DNA from: Actinomadura rupiterrae
GTDB taxonomy: Bacteria > Actinomycetota > Actinomycetes > Streptosporangiales > Streptosporangiaceae
Length of the DNA stretch: 64,000 nucleotides
Assembly: GCF_024172125.1 (NCBI RefSeq)
Contig: NZ_JAMZEA010000005.1
Location: 558,001-622,000, forward strand
Direction of reading: 5' to 3'
The translations under genes were made by a program, and so were the position numbers. The first letter of the stretch is position 1, and every line of letters starts with the position of its first letter. Below, piece by piece: positions 8,419-15,847 of this stretch. The notes beneath the pieces were generated by a model, which searched no databases, was not told the DNA's origin, and saw only the letters and a program-made list of their open reading frames with translations.

Positions 8419-9522
8419 CTATTCTTTCGAGGCGGATTTGCGCTTGCGACAATCAGCCACATCAACATAGAGAGTGCAGTCAAACGGCATTTGCAGTTTA
8501 ACTTTGTCCAAGTATTCCCTCACTTCCTCCGGTTCACGTTCGTGACACATGACAAAATATGTCCCGTGAGTTGTGCCCGCCGACGACATGTACCTAGCCA
8601 ATTGAACCAACAGGCCATGTTTTATTCCTGAAAGATCATGATCCTTCTTGAACTCGATAATGTTGGACGCGTTCCCCAGCGTCAGAGTGAAATCAGTCGG
8701 CCCAGATCCATGGTCGGCGTTAGGTTACACACTTACGCGCAAGGAGCTAAAGGCGAAATTTGCACACAGTCGATACAATGCTTGATGACGAGATTCATGT
8801 GCTGGCCTCCCTGCCCCATCATACAGATGCCGCCAAAGTCCATGTTCACGTATGGCATGCTTGAATCGGTCGAAAGAGTCAGCAATTGCGCACTGCAGCA
8901 TCTCCACGTCGGGAACGCCCTCAAAGGAAACGTGCGGTAGGATTCTATCCAGACTCGCTGGCGCTAGGCCACTCGAAGGTATCGCCCATCGTTCCTCGAG
9001 ATCTATTACACGCTCTTGGGCGGCAAGCATTGTGAGCATCGGATCGCGATACCCAGCAGCCACGAGATCGAATTTATCGACAGAGGTTCGGCGTCCCAGG
9101 ACGAGGGAAACGTCATCCTCTTCTCGCATATTTGCGCTAGCCGTACCAGTTATTCGACACTCGGGACGTGTCGCACCGACGATCTCCTCACCGGTCCTTA
9201 GGCGTATCCGGGCCCACTGTTGCCCGTCACCAAGTTCGACGTATTGAGTAACTCCGCAGTTGATGAACCAGTCTCCGACTTCTGGAGTTTCGAGACTGAT
9301 GTCCCTGGCTCCGGTGAGCCGGATCAAATCCCCGACAACAGCACCCGCGATGCTGCTCAGGCGAAGTTCCCTCATGGGAGCCGATGCGTCAAGATTCCAA
9401 ACACTCTCGAATATTCCTTGACCGAGCAGGGATAGTGCAGACTGTAGAATATTGGCTCGAGCGTAGTATGCTTGAATTCGCAGGTTTGGATCCCCGTGAG
9501 CTTCGATCTCATTCCAGGCCAT
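8419..9522 (-). pseudogene. PD-(D/E)XK nuclease gene interrupted by a stop codon
   Basis: One continuous minus-strand frame from 9522 to 8419, broken only by TAA at 8725-8727. Before the stop are about 265 residues (MAWNEIEAHGDPNLR... to FAFSSLRVSV). After it, in the same frame, come PNADHGSGPTDFTLTLG and NIIEFKKDHD, the GxxD..(D/E)xK signature of restriction-type nucleases. The stop falls between the helix and strand that precede the catalytic Asp, so the upstream product would lack the active site. The downstream part has no usable start before the motif. Base composition is near 50% GC, unlike everything around it. In-frame sequence continues 5' of the ATG (WNIQGSPLFADG) to an ATT at 9568-9570. 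Family role (defence or conflict nuclease) is inferred. Confidence 0.7.
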
Positions 9523-9532
9523 GCTATTCCCG

Positions 9533-10015
9533 TCAGCAAATAATGGGCTGCCTTGAATGTTCCATGTAATGCGTGAGTCGCATTCTCATCGACCTGTCCA
9601 TTTTCGCACTCAGGACCTCTTTAGGGGCAATCCAAAGCACGTCGCGGGATTCGGCGCTAGGGCGGGGTGTGCCGCCGGTTGGGCGGGCGGTGAGCAGGAT
9701 CGAGAACTCTTGCCGGACCTCGTCGTTGCTCGTGTAGTGGATGACGTGTTTGGGGTCGGAGTAGAGGCCGACGAGGCCGGTGATCTCGCAGTCGATGCCG
9801 GTTTCTTCTTTGGTTTCGCGGATGGCTGCCTCGGCGATGGACTCGCCGAGGTCGATCGCGCCACCGGGGAGGGCCCAGTTGTCATTGTCGGTGCGGCGGA
9901 TCATGAGGATCTCGCCCTTGTCGTTGGTGACGACGACGTTGACGGACGGGACGAGGCTGTTGGCTTTGGGGGCGTTCGGGTCGTCGTAGTAGTCGATCCT
10001 GCGGCCCATGCTCAC
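9533..10015 (-). CDS. Nudix hydrolase
   Basis: 160-residue Nudix protein. The box is complete: GAIDLGESIAEAAI followed by RETKEETGI matches Gx5Ex7REUxEExGU. Residues 25-45 form the first strands (VPSVNVVVTNDKGEILMI). It should cleave a nucleoside diphosphate derivative; the substrate is not evident. The GTG start at 10015 overlaps the stop of the XRE/PLD-like gene (GTGA), so the two are coupled; an ATG two codons on is also possible. Its 3' end overlaps the open frame of the broken nuclease. Confidence 0.88.
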   Translation of the reverse strand: MSMGRRIDYYDDPNAPKANSLVPSVNVVVTNDKGEILMIRRTDNDNWALPGGAIDLGESIAEAAIRETKEETGIDCEITGLVGLYSDPKHVIHYTSNDEVRQEFSILLTARPTGGTPRPSAESRDVLWIAPKEVLSAKMDRSMRMRLTHYMEHSRQPIIC

Positions 10016-10758
10016 GCCTCCGGTGCCAGGGGTTTCGCGCCTTCCCAGACGCGTTCGAAGCTCTCACGGTAGGTGCTGACGATCTCGCCGCCCGGAATCC
10101 TGCGCAGGTGCCAGAACGGCGCGTTGTTCGCCGGGACGCCGTAGACGTGCGTGTTGACGAACAACTCGTCATCGGCGAAGTAGATCGAGTTGTAGAGGAC
10201 CGTGCTGTGAAGCCGGAACTCCACACCCTCGACGGCGCGGAGCGGCTTGTAGAGGGAGATGACGCTACGGACCTTGGCGGGCATGGCCTCGCCGATGCCC
10301 TCGTCTGCGCCGCGCTCGGCGACCTGTGACGCTTCGGGGTCTCCGAGGAGGATGCGGATGCGGACGCCGGTTCGGGCCTTGTCGGCTAGGAGGCGTTGGA
10401 CGCCGCCGTCTTCGGCGAGGAACAGGCCGCTGTAGACCAAGATCCCGATCTCGGTCTGCGCTTCGGTGAAGAGACGTCCCCATGTGTCCCGGGGGACGGC
10501 CCAGCGGTGCGGGTAGATCGTCACGATCTCGCTCGTGGACGCCGACGCCACCTGTTCGGTGCTGAGCGCGTTCGGCCACAGGTATGTCTCGTCCACGCCG
10601 AGGAACGAAGCCACAGCTAGACGCGTACGCCGGTAAGGCTCGCGGTCCTTGGTCACCCAGCGCTCGACCGTCTTGGGATCGACGCCGACCTCTTCGGCGA
10701 GCGCGGCGATCGTGACGCGCTTCTGAAGGAGCGCGGCGCGTAGGCGTTCGTTCGGCAT
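10012..10758 (-). CDS. XRE HTH regulator with PLD-like domain (copy 2)
   Basis: 248-residue paralogue of the protein at 5362-6093. HTH at about residues 14-48 (VTIAALAEEVGVDPKTVERW). The PLD-like region has IYPHRWAVPRDTW, ILVYSGLFLAEDGG, RIRILLGDPEAS, and RLHSTVLYNSIYFADDELFVN. As in copy 1, the Lys of the HKD motif is missing. It is translationally coupled to the Nudix gene, which suggests that the sensed ligand and the Nudix substrate are related. GACGTC repeats in both orientations lie directly upstream (10785-10825). Confidence 0.75.
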   Translation of the reverse strand: MPNERLRAALLQKRVTIAALAEEVGVDPKTVERWVTKDREPYRRTRLAVASFLGVDETYLWPNALSTEQVASASTSEIVTIYPHRWAVPRDTWGRLFTEAQTEIGILVYSGLFLAEDGGVQRLLADKARTGVRIRILLGDPEASQVAERGADEGIGEAMPAKVRSVISLYKPLRAVEGVEFRLHSTVLYNSIYFADDELFVNTHVYGVPANNAPFWHLRRIPGGEIVSTYRESFERVWEGAKPLAPEA

Positions 10759-10784
10759 GCACCCGTCCGGGACTGGGACGACTC

Positions 10785-10825
10785 AAGGACGTCTCAGCCT
10801 ACGGAGACGTCTTGAACACGTCCAG
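10785..10825. promoter_or_regulatory. Inverted GACGTC sites, candidate operator
   Basis: AAGGACGTCTCAG (10785-10797), GGAGACGTCTTGA (about 10803-10815) and CACGTCC just after. GGACGTCT is the reverse complement of the AGACGTCC seen at the other two sites. The cluster lies between the divergent XRE/PLD-like gene and the transfer-gene run that starts at 10935, so it could control both. Confidence 0.6.
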
Positions 10826-10934
10826 TCATGTGGTGATCTCGTCCCGCCACCTGGGCGCACTCTCGGTCACGTAAGGCACATCACCGCCCGAGCCGCCCCC
10901 GCCGGACACGGGCCTTACGCGAGGGAGCCCCCCC

Positions 10935-11096
10935 ATGTACTACCTCGGAAACACTCTGGACGGCTGGCAGCGCCGTTGCCCCTGCGGCGCGAACGCCACC
11001 ACCAACTACGGCCAGTGCCGCAAGTGCCGTGCCCGCACCCGCTACGCCGCCAACCGCGCGCGGCGCTTCGGCCGGTTCTTCCGGACGGGACGGTGA
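10935..11096 (+). CDS. Small Cys-rich protein (zinc-ribbon-like)
   Basis: 53 residues: MYYLGNTLDGWQRRCPCGAN, then NYGQCRKCRARTRYAANRARR. Two Cys pairs (CPC and CRKC) separated by about 12 residues could hold one zinc; the rest is strongly basic, as in small nucleic-acid-binding proteins. GGGAGCCCCCCC precedes the ATG, so the ribosome site is weak. The TGA overlaps the GTG of the next gene (GTGA). A close relative lies at 11299-11454, so this is one of a pair flanking a small membrane protein. Confidence 0.65.
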   Translation: MYYLGNTLDGWQRRCPCGANATTNYGQCRKCRARTRYAANRARRFGRFFRTGR

Positions 11097-11302
11097 GCGT
11101 GATGATCCTCGTCCTTGTCGCGATCGTCGCCGTCTTCTTCGCCGGAAGCGTCTGCGGGATCTTCGCGCTCATCGTGCTCGGCATCCACGCCGAGGAGCGC
11201 CGCGCCCGCACCACCCACGCCCCCAGCACGGTCGGAACCGTCTCGCGCCGCCTGCTCACCACCCGGACCGGCGAGAAAACGCCGGAAAAGGTCGGTCGAT
11301 GA
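11093..11302 (+). CDS. Small membrane protein
   Basis: 69 residues starting MSVMILVLVAIVAVFFAGSVCGIFALIVLGIHAEERR. One N-terminal transmembrane segment is followed by a polar, basic cytoplasmic tail. The GTG start at 11093 overlaps the previous stop, and its TGA overlaps the next ATG. No family recognised; small membrane proteins are usual beside transfer ATPases in these elements. Confidence 0.6.
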   Translation: MSVMILVLVAIVAVFFAGSVCGIFALIVLGIHAEERRARTTHAPSTVGTVSRRLLTTRTGEKTPEKVGR

Positions 11303-11454
11303 GGACGGCCCGGATGCCCCGCGTCATCACGGGACAGTCCTGCACCTGCGGCGCGCGTATCGAGCCCGGTAACCGGCGCTGTCGCAAGTGCCGCGCCCGG
11401 GCTCGCTACGCGCGCCGGCGGGAGGGCTCCCGCTACCCCGACCTGTGGAACTGA
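11299..11454 (+). CDS. Second small Cys-rich protein
   Basis: 51 residues: SCTCGARIEPGNRRCRKCRARARYARRR, shown here only as CTCGARIEPGN and RRCRKCRARARYARR. It shares the CxCGA, CRKCRAR and xRYAxxR pattern of the protein at 10935-11096, so the two are paralogues. Probable zinc-bound, basic DNA-binding protein. The ATG overlaps the preceding TGA. Confidence 0.65.
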   Translation: MRTARMPRVITGQSCTCGARIEPGNRRCRKCRARARYARRREGSRYPDLWN

Positions 11455-11466
11455 GGAGGCCGCCTC

Positions 11467-11658
11467 ATGACCGTCACCGTTCCGCTCGTGGTCCTGGTCG
11501 GCGCGGCCGTGTGGGTCGCCTGGCGCTACATCGGCCTGCGGGTCTGGCACCTGGTCCTGTGTCTGGTGTTCGGCTTCCTGCTGGCCTCCAGCACCGCCGC
11601 GCCCGGCATCAACCGCCTGCTCACCGGACTCGTCCGGATGATCACCACCAAGCACTGA
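11467..11658 (+). CDS. Small two-helix membrane protein
   Basis: 63 residues with two hydrophobic segments (VPLVVLVGAAVWVAWRYIGL and WHLVLCLVFGFLLASST) and a short C-terminal tail GINRLLTGLVRMITTKH. GGAGG lies about 6 nt before the ATG. No homology recognised. Small proteins of this shape next to FtsK-type Tra are typical of actinomycete elements and may act in spread between hyphal compartments; that role is inferred. Confidence 0.6.
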   Translation: MTVTVPLVVLVGAAVWVAWRYIGLRVWHLVLCLVFGFLLASSTAAPGINRLLTGLVRMITTKH

Positions 11659-11686
11659 CCGCCCCGACTCGAAGGAGGGATGCCCA

Positions 11687-12025
11687 GTGCCCAACACGCC
11701 CCCGTCCAACACGCTCAGCCTCACGGAGGTCCGCGAGAAGAACCGCATCGCCCGAGAGATCATCGCCTACCTCGACGACGCCCTTCCTTCGCTGGCCGAA
11801 CTGTGGTCGCGCGTCTACGCCGCCCTCGCCGACACCCTCAAGTTGATCGTGGAGATCAACCGCCTCAGCGCCGCCAACCGCATGCTCCGCGAGGACTACG
11901 CCAACCTCCTCGCCGCCGCCCGCGCCACCCTGGGCGCGGCCGACGAGGGCACCGACCCCGAACCGCTCTACTACCTGCGCGACGAGGTCACCGCCCAACA
12001 GCAGCGCCACCGGGACGACACATGA
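11687..12025 (+). CDS. Hypothetical helical protein of the transfer region
   Basis: 112 residues, predicted almost wholly helical (EVREKNRIAREIIAYLDDAL, then LKLIVEINRLSAANRMLREDY), with heptad-like spacing that suggests a short coiled coil. The GTG start is set by GAAGGAGGG 7 nt upstream. Its TGA overlaps the ATG of the FtsK-type gene, so the two products are likely made together. Function unknown. Confidence 0.65.
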   Translation: MPNTPPSNTLSLTEVREKNRIAREIIAYLDDALPSLAELWSRVYAALADTLKLIVEINRLSAANRMLREDYANLLAAARATLGAADEGTDPEPLYYLRDEVTAQQQRHRDDT

Positions 12026-13845
12026 GCGCTCGCAACGCGCAGATGCGACGACACGCGCGGAAGATGCGCCGCAACGGCCTACAGCCCATGGTCGTCATCG
12101 ACGCCAACGACCGGCTTCCCGACCTGGTCGCCGTGGTCATCGCGCGGGGCGTGTGGCGCTACCGCTCCGAACTCGCCCCGCCTGCTCTCGCGCTGACGCT
12201 GTTCGTGGTGGGCGCGTCGCTTCACGTCGCACACTCGGCGTGGTGGTGGGGCATCCTTGTCGGCACGACGGCCGCGGCATGGCTGGTCGTGCTGTTCGGC
12301 GGACGCATCGGACTGTCGCTGCGTGCCGAGCGGTACTACGCCGCAGCCGTTGTCATGGCGGCCGGCGGATGGCTTACGTCCGCCGTGGGCCTCGGTGTGC
12401 TGTACGGGCCTCTCCCGCAACTCCTCGCCGTAGAGACAGTCGTCCTCGGCGTCCCGTGGTGGGCGCACCGCAGACGACGCGCACGCGTCCGCGTCGAGCG
12501 GCAGCTCTCCGCGTGGCCGGAGATCTCCAAAGACATCGGCCTGCCAGGCTCGCGGCTGCAATCGGCCGTGGTGGACGTCTGGGGATGGCGCGCCCGCTTC
12601 GCCCTCGCGCGCGGCCAGACCATCCAGGCCGCGATCGGCAAGATTCCCGCGATCGAGTCCGCTCTCGGCACCTTCCGGGGAGCCGTCCGCGTCCTCCCGA
12701 CCAGGGACGACAAGGCCAACCGGTTCGAACTCCGCGTCCTCAACATCGATCCGCACGCCGATGCGATCCCGTGGCCTGGGCCAACTGTGTCGAGCATCAA
12801 CGAGCCCATCGACCTCGGGCCGTTCGAGGACGCCTCACCGTGCCGTGTGCTGTTCGTACGACGTCATGGCCTGTTCGGAGGCGTGGCAGGGTCCGGCAAG
12901 AGCGGCGGGATCAATGTCCTCATGGGCAACCTCACCGCCTGCCGGGACGTCGTGATCTGGGGCATCGACCTCAAACGCGGGATGGAGCTACAGCCGTGGG
13001 CCTCCTGCATCGACCGCCTCGCCGTCACACCGGAACAGGCCAAAGCGTTGCTCCAAGACGCCGAAGCGATCCTCGAAGGCCGCGCCGACTCTCTCGCCCG
13101 GACCGGAAAGCGCGTGTGGGAGCCGTCCCCGCAGATGCCGGCGCTCGTGATCATCGTGGACGAATACGCCGAACTCGCCGACGACGCACCCGAGGCCGCC
13201 TCACACAGCGACTCGATCGCGCGACGCGGACGCGCGGTCGCCGTCCAGCTCGTTGCCGCGACGCAACGTCCGACACAGAAGGCCATGGGACGCGGCGCGG
13301 TCCGCTCCCAGATGGACATCCGGGTCAGCTTCCGCGTCCGCGAGAGCAAAGACGTCGATCTCATCCTCGGGCAAGGCATGCTTACCTCGGGATGGCACGC
13401 GCACAAGCTCAACGCCCCTGGCAAGTTCCTCCTGTCCGCACCCGAACACGACGTGCCCCGACGCGCCCGTGCCTACCTCCTCACCGACGACGTGGTTCGC
13501 GAGACCGCAGCACGGCACGCTCAGTTCCGTCCGGTGCTGGACGAGGTCTCGCAGCGTGCCTTGGAGGAGGCCGCGACGCGCGTCCTGAGCACGACTCAGA
13601 CGACCGCGGGAACGCATTCGCCTACAGGCGAAGCCGAGGAGCGGGACGGCGCGGAGCAGGCTCTTCGAACCATGCTCGAACACGCACCCGAAGACGGGAC
13701 GCCCATCGCCCATCTCGTCAGCGGCACGGGCAAGAGCCGAAGGTGGGTTTACTACCAACTCACCAATGAGGCGAACGCCGGACGCGCCGTCCAGGTCAGC
13801 CGAGGACGCTGGCGCGCCACCTCCTCCAAAAGCCACCCTCTGTAG
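12022..13845 (+). CDS. FtsK/SpoIIIE-type DNA transfer ATPase (Tra)
   Basis: 607-residue DNA translocase, the presumed engine of conjugation as double-stranded DNA in this element. About residues 50-155 contain four hydrophobic segments. Walker A (GGVAGSGKSGG) is near residue 290 and Walker B (LVIIVDEYAEL) near 375, then QLVAATQRPTQKAMGRGAVRSQ, a conserved FtsK-type motif. The C-terminus (about 540-600) has a winged-helix look (IAHLVSGTGKSRRWVYYQL) and could bind recognition sequences. ATG at 12022 overlaps the previous stop; the frame is open upstream, but that part has no membrane or ATPase features. Confidence 0.9.
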   Translation: MSARNAQMRRHARKMRRNGLQPMVVIDANDRLPDLVAVVIARGVWRYRSELAPPALALTLFVVGASLHVAHSAWWWGILVGTTAAAWLVVLFGGRIGLSLRAERYYAAAVVMAAGGWLTSAVGLGVLYGPLPQLLAVETVVLGVPWWAHRRRRARVRVERQLSAWPEISKDIGLPGSRLQSAVVDVWGWRARFALARGQTIQAAIGKIPAIESALGTFRGAVRVLPTRDDKANRFELRVLNIDPHADAIPWPGPTVSSINEPIDLGPFEDASPCRVLFVRRHGLFGGVAGSGKSGGINVLMGNLTACRDVVIWGIDLKRGMELQPWASCIDRLAVTPEQAKALLQDAEAILEGRADSLARTGKRVWEPSPQMPALVIIVDEYAELADDAPEAASHSDSIARRGRAVAVQLVAATQRPTQKAMGRGAVRSQMDIRVSFRVRESKDVDLILGQGMLTSGWHAHKLNAPGKFLLSAPEHDVPRRARAYLLTDDVVRETAARHAQFRPVLDEVSQRALEEAATRVLSTTQTTAGTHSPTGEAEERDGAEQALRTMLEHAPEDGTPIAHLVSGTGKSRRWVYYQLTNEANAGRAVQVSRGRWRATSSKSHPL

Positions 13846-13848
13846 TCG

Positions 13849-13922
13849 TGCACCGGCTAGTGCAATGCACGAACTTCACGCGCGTCTGCACGTAAGGACG
13901 CGGATGCACATTGCACATGCAC
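13849..13922. repeat. TGCAC cluster downstream of the transfer ATPase
   Basis: Six TGCAC pentamers in 74 bp (13849, 13866, 13887, 13905, 13912, 13918), some as TGCACATTGCAC. The stretch lies right after the FtsK-type gene and has no convincing gene. Transfer loci recognised by Tra-type ATPases consist of short repeats near tra, so it is a candidate cis-acting transfer site. That is inference from position only. Confidence 0.4.
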
Positions 13923-13995
13923 GAACAAGGCGTCCCGAAGCATCACCAAGAGTGACGAGAGGAGGTGATACCCAACGCCGAGACGCTCCCGCCGT

Positions 13996-14145
13996 GTGCC
14001 AAGCCCTCCGGAGTGGGCGGAGCGTCAGATGAAGAACGCTCCCCCGCGCTCCCCCGCGTGGGTCCGCTCCGTGGCGAGGATCTACGGCCTCGAAGTAGCC
14101 GAGACCAGCGATGAACGGCAGAGCAGAGATGAACGCACCCGTTGA
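13996..14145 (+). CDS. Possible small protein before the terminator
   Basis: 49 residues from GTG 13996 (VPSPPEWAERQMKN, then APPRSPAWVRSVARIYGLEV); an ATG at 14029 gives 38. No family recognised and no strong ribosome site just upstream; a GAGGAGG lies about 30 nt away. What favours it is an amphipathic helix-like core and a strong hairpin terminator starting 10 bp past its stop. It could instead be part of the untranslated end of the transfer transcript. Confidence 0.3.
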   Translation: MPSPPEWAERQMKNAPPRSPAWVRSVARIYGLEVAETSDERQSRDERTR

Positions 14146-14155
14146 CGAACCGGCG

Positions 14156-14186
14156 CGAGGCCCGAGGGAATGCTCCTCGGGCCTCG
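14156..14186. terminator. Strong bidirectional terminator
   Basis: CGAGGCCCGAGG and CCTCGGGCCTCG form a perfect 12-bp stem around GAATGCT. It stands between the plus-strand transfer genes and the convergent integrase gene. Confidence 0.8.
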
Positions 14187-14203
14187 TCAATGCTGCGGAA
14201 GGG

Positions 14204-15664
14204 CTACTCCTCTTCACGCCAAACAGGGTCGATCAGGTCCGGGTCGAACCGCTGTCCGGGCTTCGCCGGGTGGATGACCACAGCCGTCAGGCTCTGCGCG
14301 ATCGCAGCCTGCCTCTGGTCGAGGGTGAAGTCCGGGTCCTCCCACTTCGCCTCAAGGTCGAGGATCGCCTCGCTCCGCTGAGCCCGTTCCGCCTCATGGC
14401 GCTTCTTGTCCGCGCGGAGCGCCCGCTCCTCGCTCTCCAGGCGTTCCAGCATGGGGAAGAACCGCGAACCGGAGATCTGGCGCGCCTCGTAGGCGTCCTG
14501 TGCCTCTTTGATCTGGCTCTGAACATCCTTGAGTGCCTGCTCATTGGGCCACGGAGGAAGATCCCCGAGCTTCACGAACTGCCGCCGCTTGTGCTCCGCG
14601 ATCACGAGGGCGGTGATGTATTCGTCCACCTTGGCAGCGGTGCGCGAACATCCTCCGCACCCGCCATCAGACGTCGAACGGCACGCGTAGACGGCCACCT
14701 TGGTGCCCTTTGGGCCCGGTCGGCTACCACCGCGCATCTTCGACGTGCAGCGCCCGCAGCGGATGAACGGCGAGAGAAGGTACTTGTACGGATGCCCGCG
14801 TCCGTCTCTCGGGTTCGTGCGCGGATAGTGCTTGAGGACGGCGGAGACCTCTTCGAACTCGTCCACGGTGAAGGGAGCCTCCCACTCACCACGCACGGGG
14901 TTGCCGTCCCTGTCCCGGAGCACCTCCCCCAGATACGTCTTGTAGCCGCAGAGCCGGGGGTTGGTGAAGATCTGCTCGACGATCCGCGCCGTCCACTGCC
15001 GACCGGTGACCTTCCCGGTAGCGGACGGGATCTGCCGGGCGTTCCACTCCCTCGCCAGTGTGCGGGGCTTCACGCCTGCCACAAGGCGGGGGCGTCCTTC
15101 TCGAAGGTGGATCACCTCGTCCTCGCGAAGGCGCTTCTTGTCGGCCTCCCACCCGAACAGCCTGTTCGCACCGCCAGAGTTCCGTCCCTTGAGGGCCGCG
15201 CGGCGCTTGCCGGTCGAGATGCGGCGAGAGAGGTTGCGCGACTCAAGGTTCCGTTGGTTGACCTCGTTCCGCGCCATGGCGATGCCCGCGTCGGTGGTGA
15301 GATCGAGGTATCCCGTCATCCCGACCACGAGCACGCCGTAGTGCTCCACCAGGTCGATGAGGTCTTCGAGATCGCGCGGATCGCGCATCCCACGGTCGAT
15401 GTTGGGGAGAGCGAGGGCGTTGTAGGTGCCCCGCCGCAGTTCGGCCATCATCGCGTCCCAGTCGGGCCGGATGACGCGGTAGGCGTACGTCCCGTCCTCC
15501 AGCCGGACGCGCTTCTTCTTGAACGCGGACGTGTCGTTCTCCGCGTACTTCGCTCCGATGCGTCCGCCGATGTCGAGTGCGAACGGTTCCAGGTCCTCAA
15601 GCTGGTTGGTGACCTGCTCTTCCTCGCCCGTCGCATCCTCGGACTCGCGGGCGAGAGAGCCCAG
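14204..15664 (-). CDS. int: Large serine recombinase (integrase)
   Basis: Site-specific recombinase that integrates and excises the element. In order: catalytic domain with LARESEDATGEEEQVTNQ (the R-x-S catalytic Ser motif near the N-terminus) and YAENDTSAF; the recombinase domain (ISTGKRRAALKGRNSGGANRLFGW, given here only by its ends, to RLCGYKTYLGE); a zinc ribbon (CGRC and a later YACRSTSDGGCGGC); a coiled coil; and a basic tail. No ATG, GTG or TTG occurs in frame between 15451 and the upstream stop, although the catalytic Ser lies upstream of 15451. The start given is a CTG at 15662-15664 and is uncertain. The gene's 5' end lies 12 bp from the inferred right attachment core. Confidence 0.8.
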   Translation of the reverse strand: MGSLARESEDATGEEEQVTNQLEDLEPFALDIGGRIGAKYAENDTSAFKKKRVRLEDGTYAYRVIRPDWDAMMAELRRGTYNALALPNIDRGMRDPRDLEDLIDLVEHYGVLVVGMTGYLDLTTDAGIAMARNEVNQRNLESRNLSRRISTGKRRAALKGRNSGGANRLFGWEADKKRLREDEVIHLREGRPRLVAGVKPRTLAREWNARQIPSATGKVTGRQWTARIVEQIFTNPRLCGYKTYLGEVLRDRDGNPVRGEWEAPFTVDEFEEVSAVLKHYPRTNPRDGRGHPYKYLLSPFIRCGRCTSKMRGGSRPGPKGTKVAVYACRSTSDGGCGGCSRTAAKVDEYITALVIAEHKRRQFVKLGDLPPWPNEQALKDVQSQIKEAQDAYEARQISGSRFFPMLERLESEERALRADKKRHEAERAQRSEAILDLEAKWEDPDFTLDQRQAAIAQSLTAVVIHPAKPGQRFDPDLIDPVWREEE

Positions 15665-15675
15665 ACCAGTTGATC

Positions 15676-15774
15676 CGTGTCGATGTCGAGTTCGGGCTGA
15701 TCTGGGTGATCGCGGTGGTGTTCCTCGTGTACTTCGCGCTGCATCCCGTCCAGGAAGTGCTCGGCGTCAAATAG
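15676..15774 (+). pseudogene. Displaced 3' end of the NCS2 permease gene
   Basis: In frame from CGT at 15676 to TAG at 15774, the 32 codons read RVDVEFGLIWVIAVV, FLVYFALHPVQEVLGVK. They align with the end of the intact permease (WPVVILFLAFFALHPLESWLNVK), sharing FALHP and the terminal VK, but differ elsewhere. There is no start codon or ribosome site. It is best read as the original chromosomal C-terminus cut off by insertion of the element. The next gene, glycerate kinase, is the old downstream neighbour. Confidence 0.75.
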
Positions 15775-15847
15775 TGGCGTCCGCGCGTGAGCAGGGGGTA
15801 AGGAACTAACGGAACGCTGACCCCCGGCGTGAAAGGCGTGGCTGCCC

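Larger units (their letters stand above)
5205..15679. mobile_element. Serine-recombinase integrative conjugative element inserted in the permease gene
   Basis: About 10.5 kb bounded by two CGTG tetranucleotides (5205-5208 and 15676-15679). Inside are a large serine recombinase, an FtsK-type transfer ATPase, a tandem GntR regulator, small Cys-rich and membrane proteins, and cargo. The order resembles actinomycete integrative and conjugative elements (AICE), but no RepSA-like or primase replication gene was found. Boundaries come from reading-frame logic: joining the permease frame at 5205-5208 to the remnant at 15676 restores a normal permease C-terminus. The exact crossover dinucleotide is inferred. 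An AT-rich gene at 8419-9522 also marks foreign DNA. Confidence 0.75.

Noticed and set aside
5205..15679. Element as a phage or replicating plasmid
   Set aside because: No capsid, portal, terminase, Rep or primase gene was found. FtsK-type transfer plus integrase fits an integrative conjugative element without its own replication gene.
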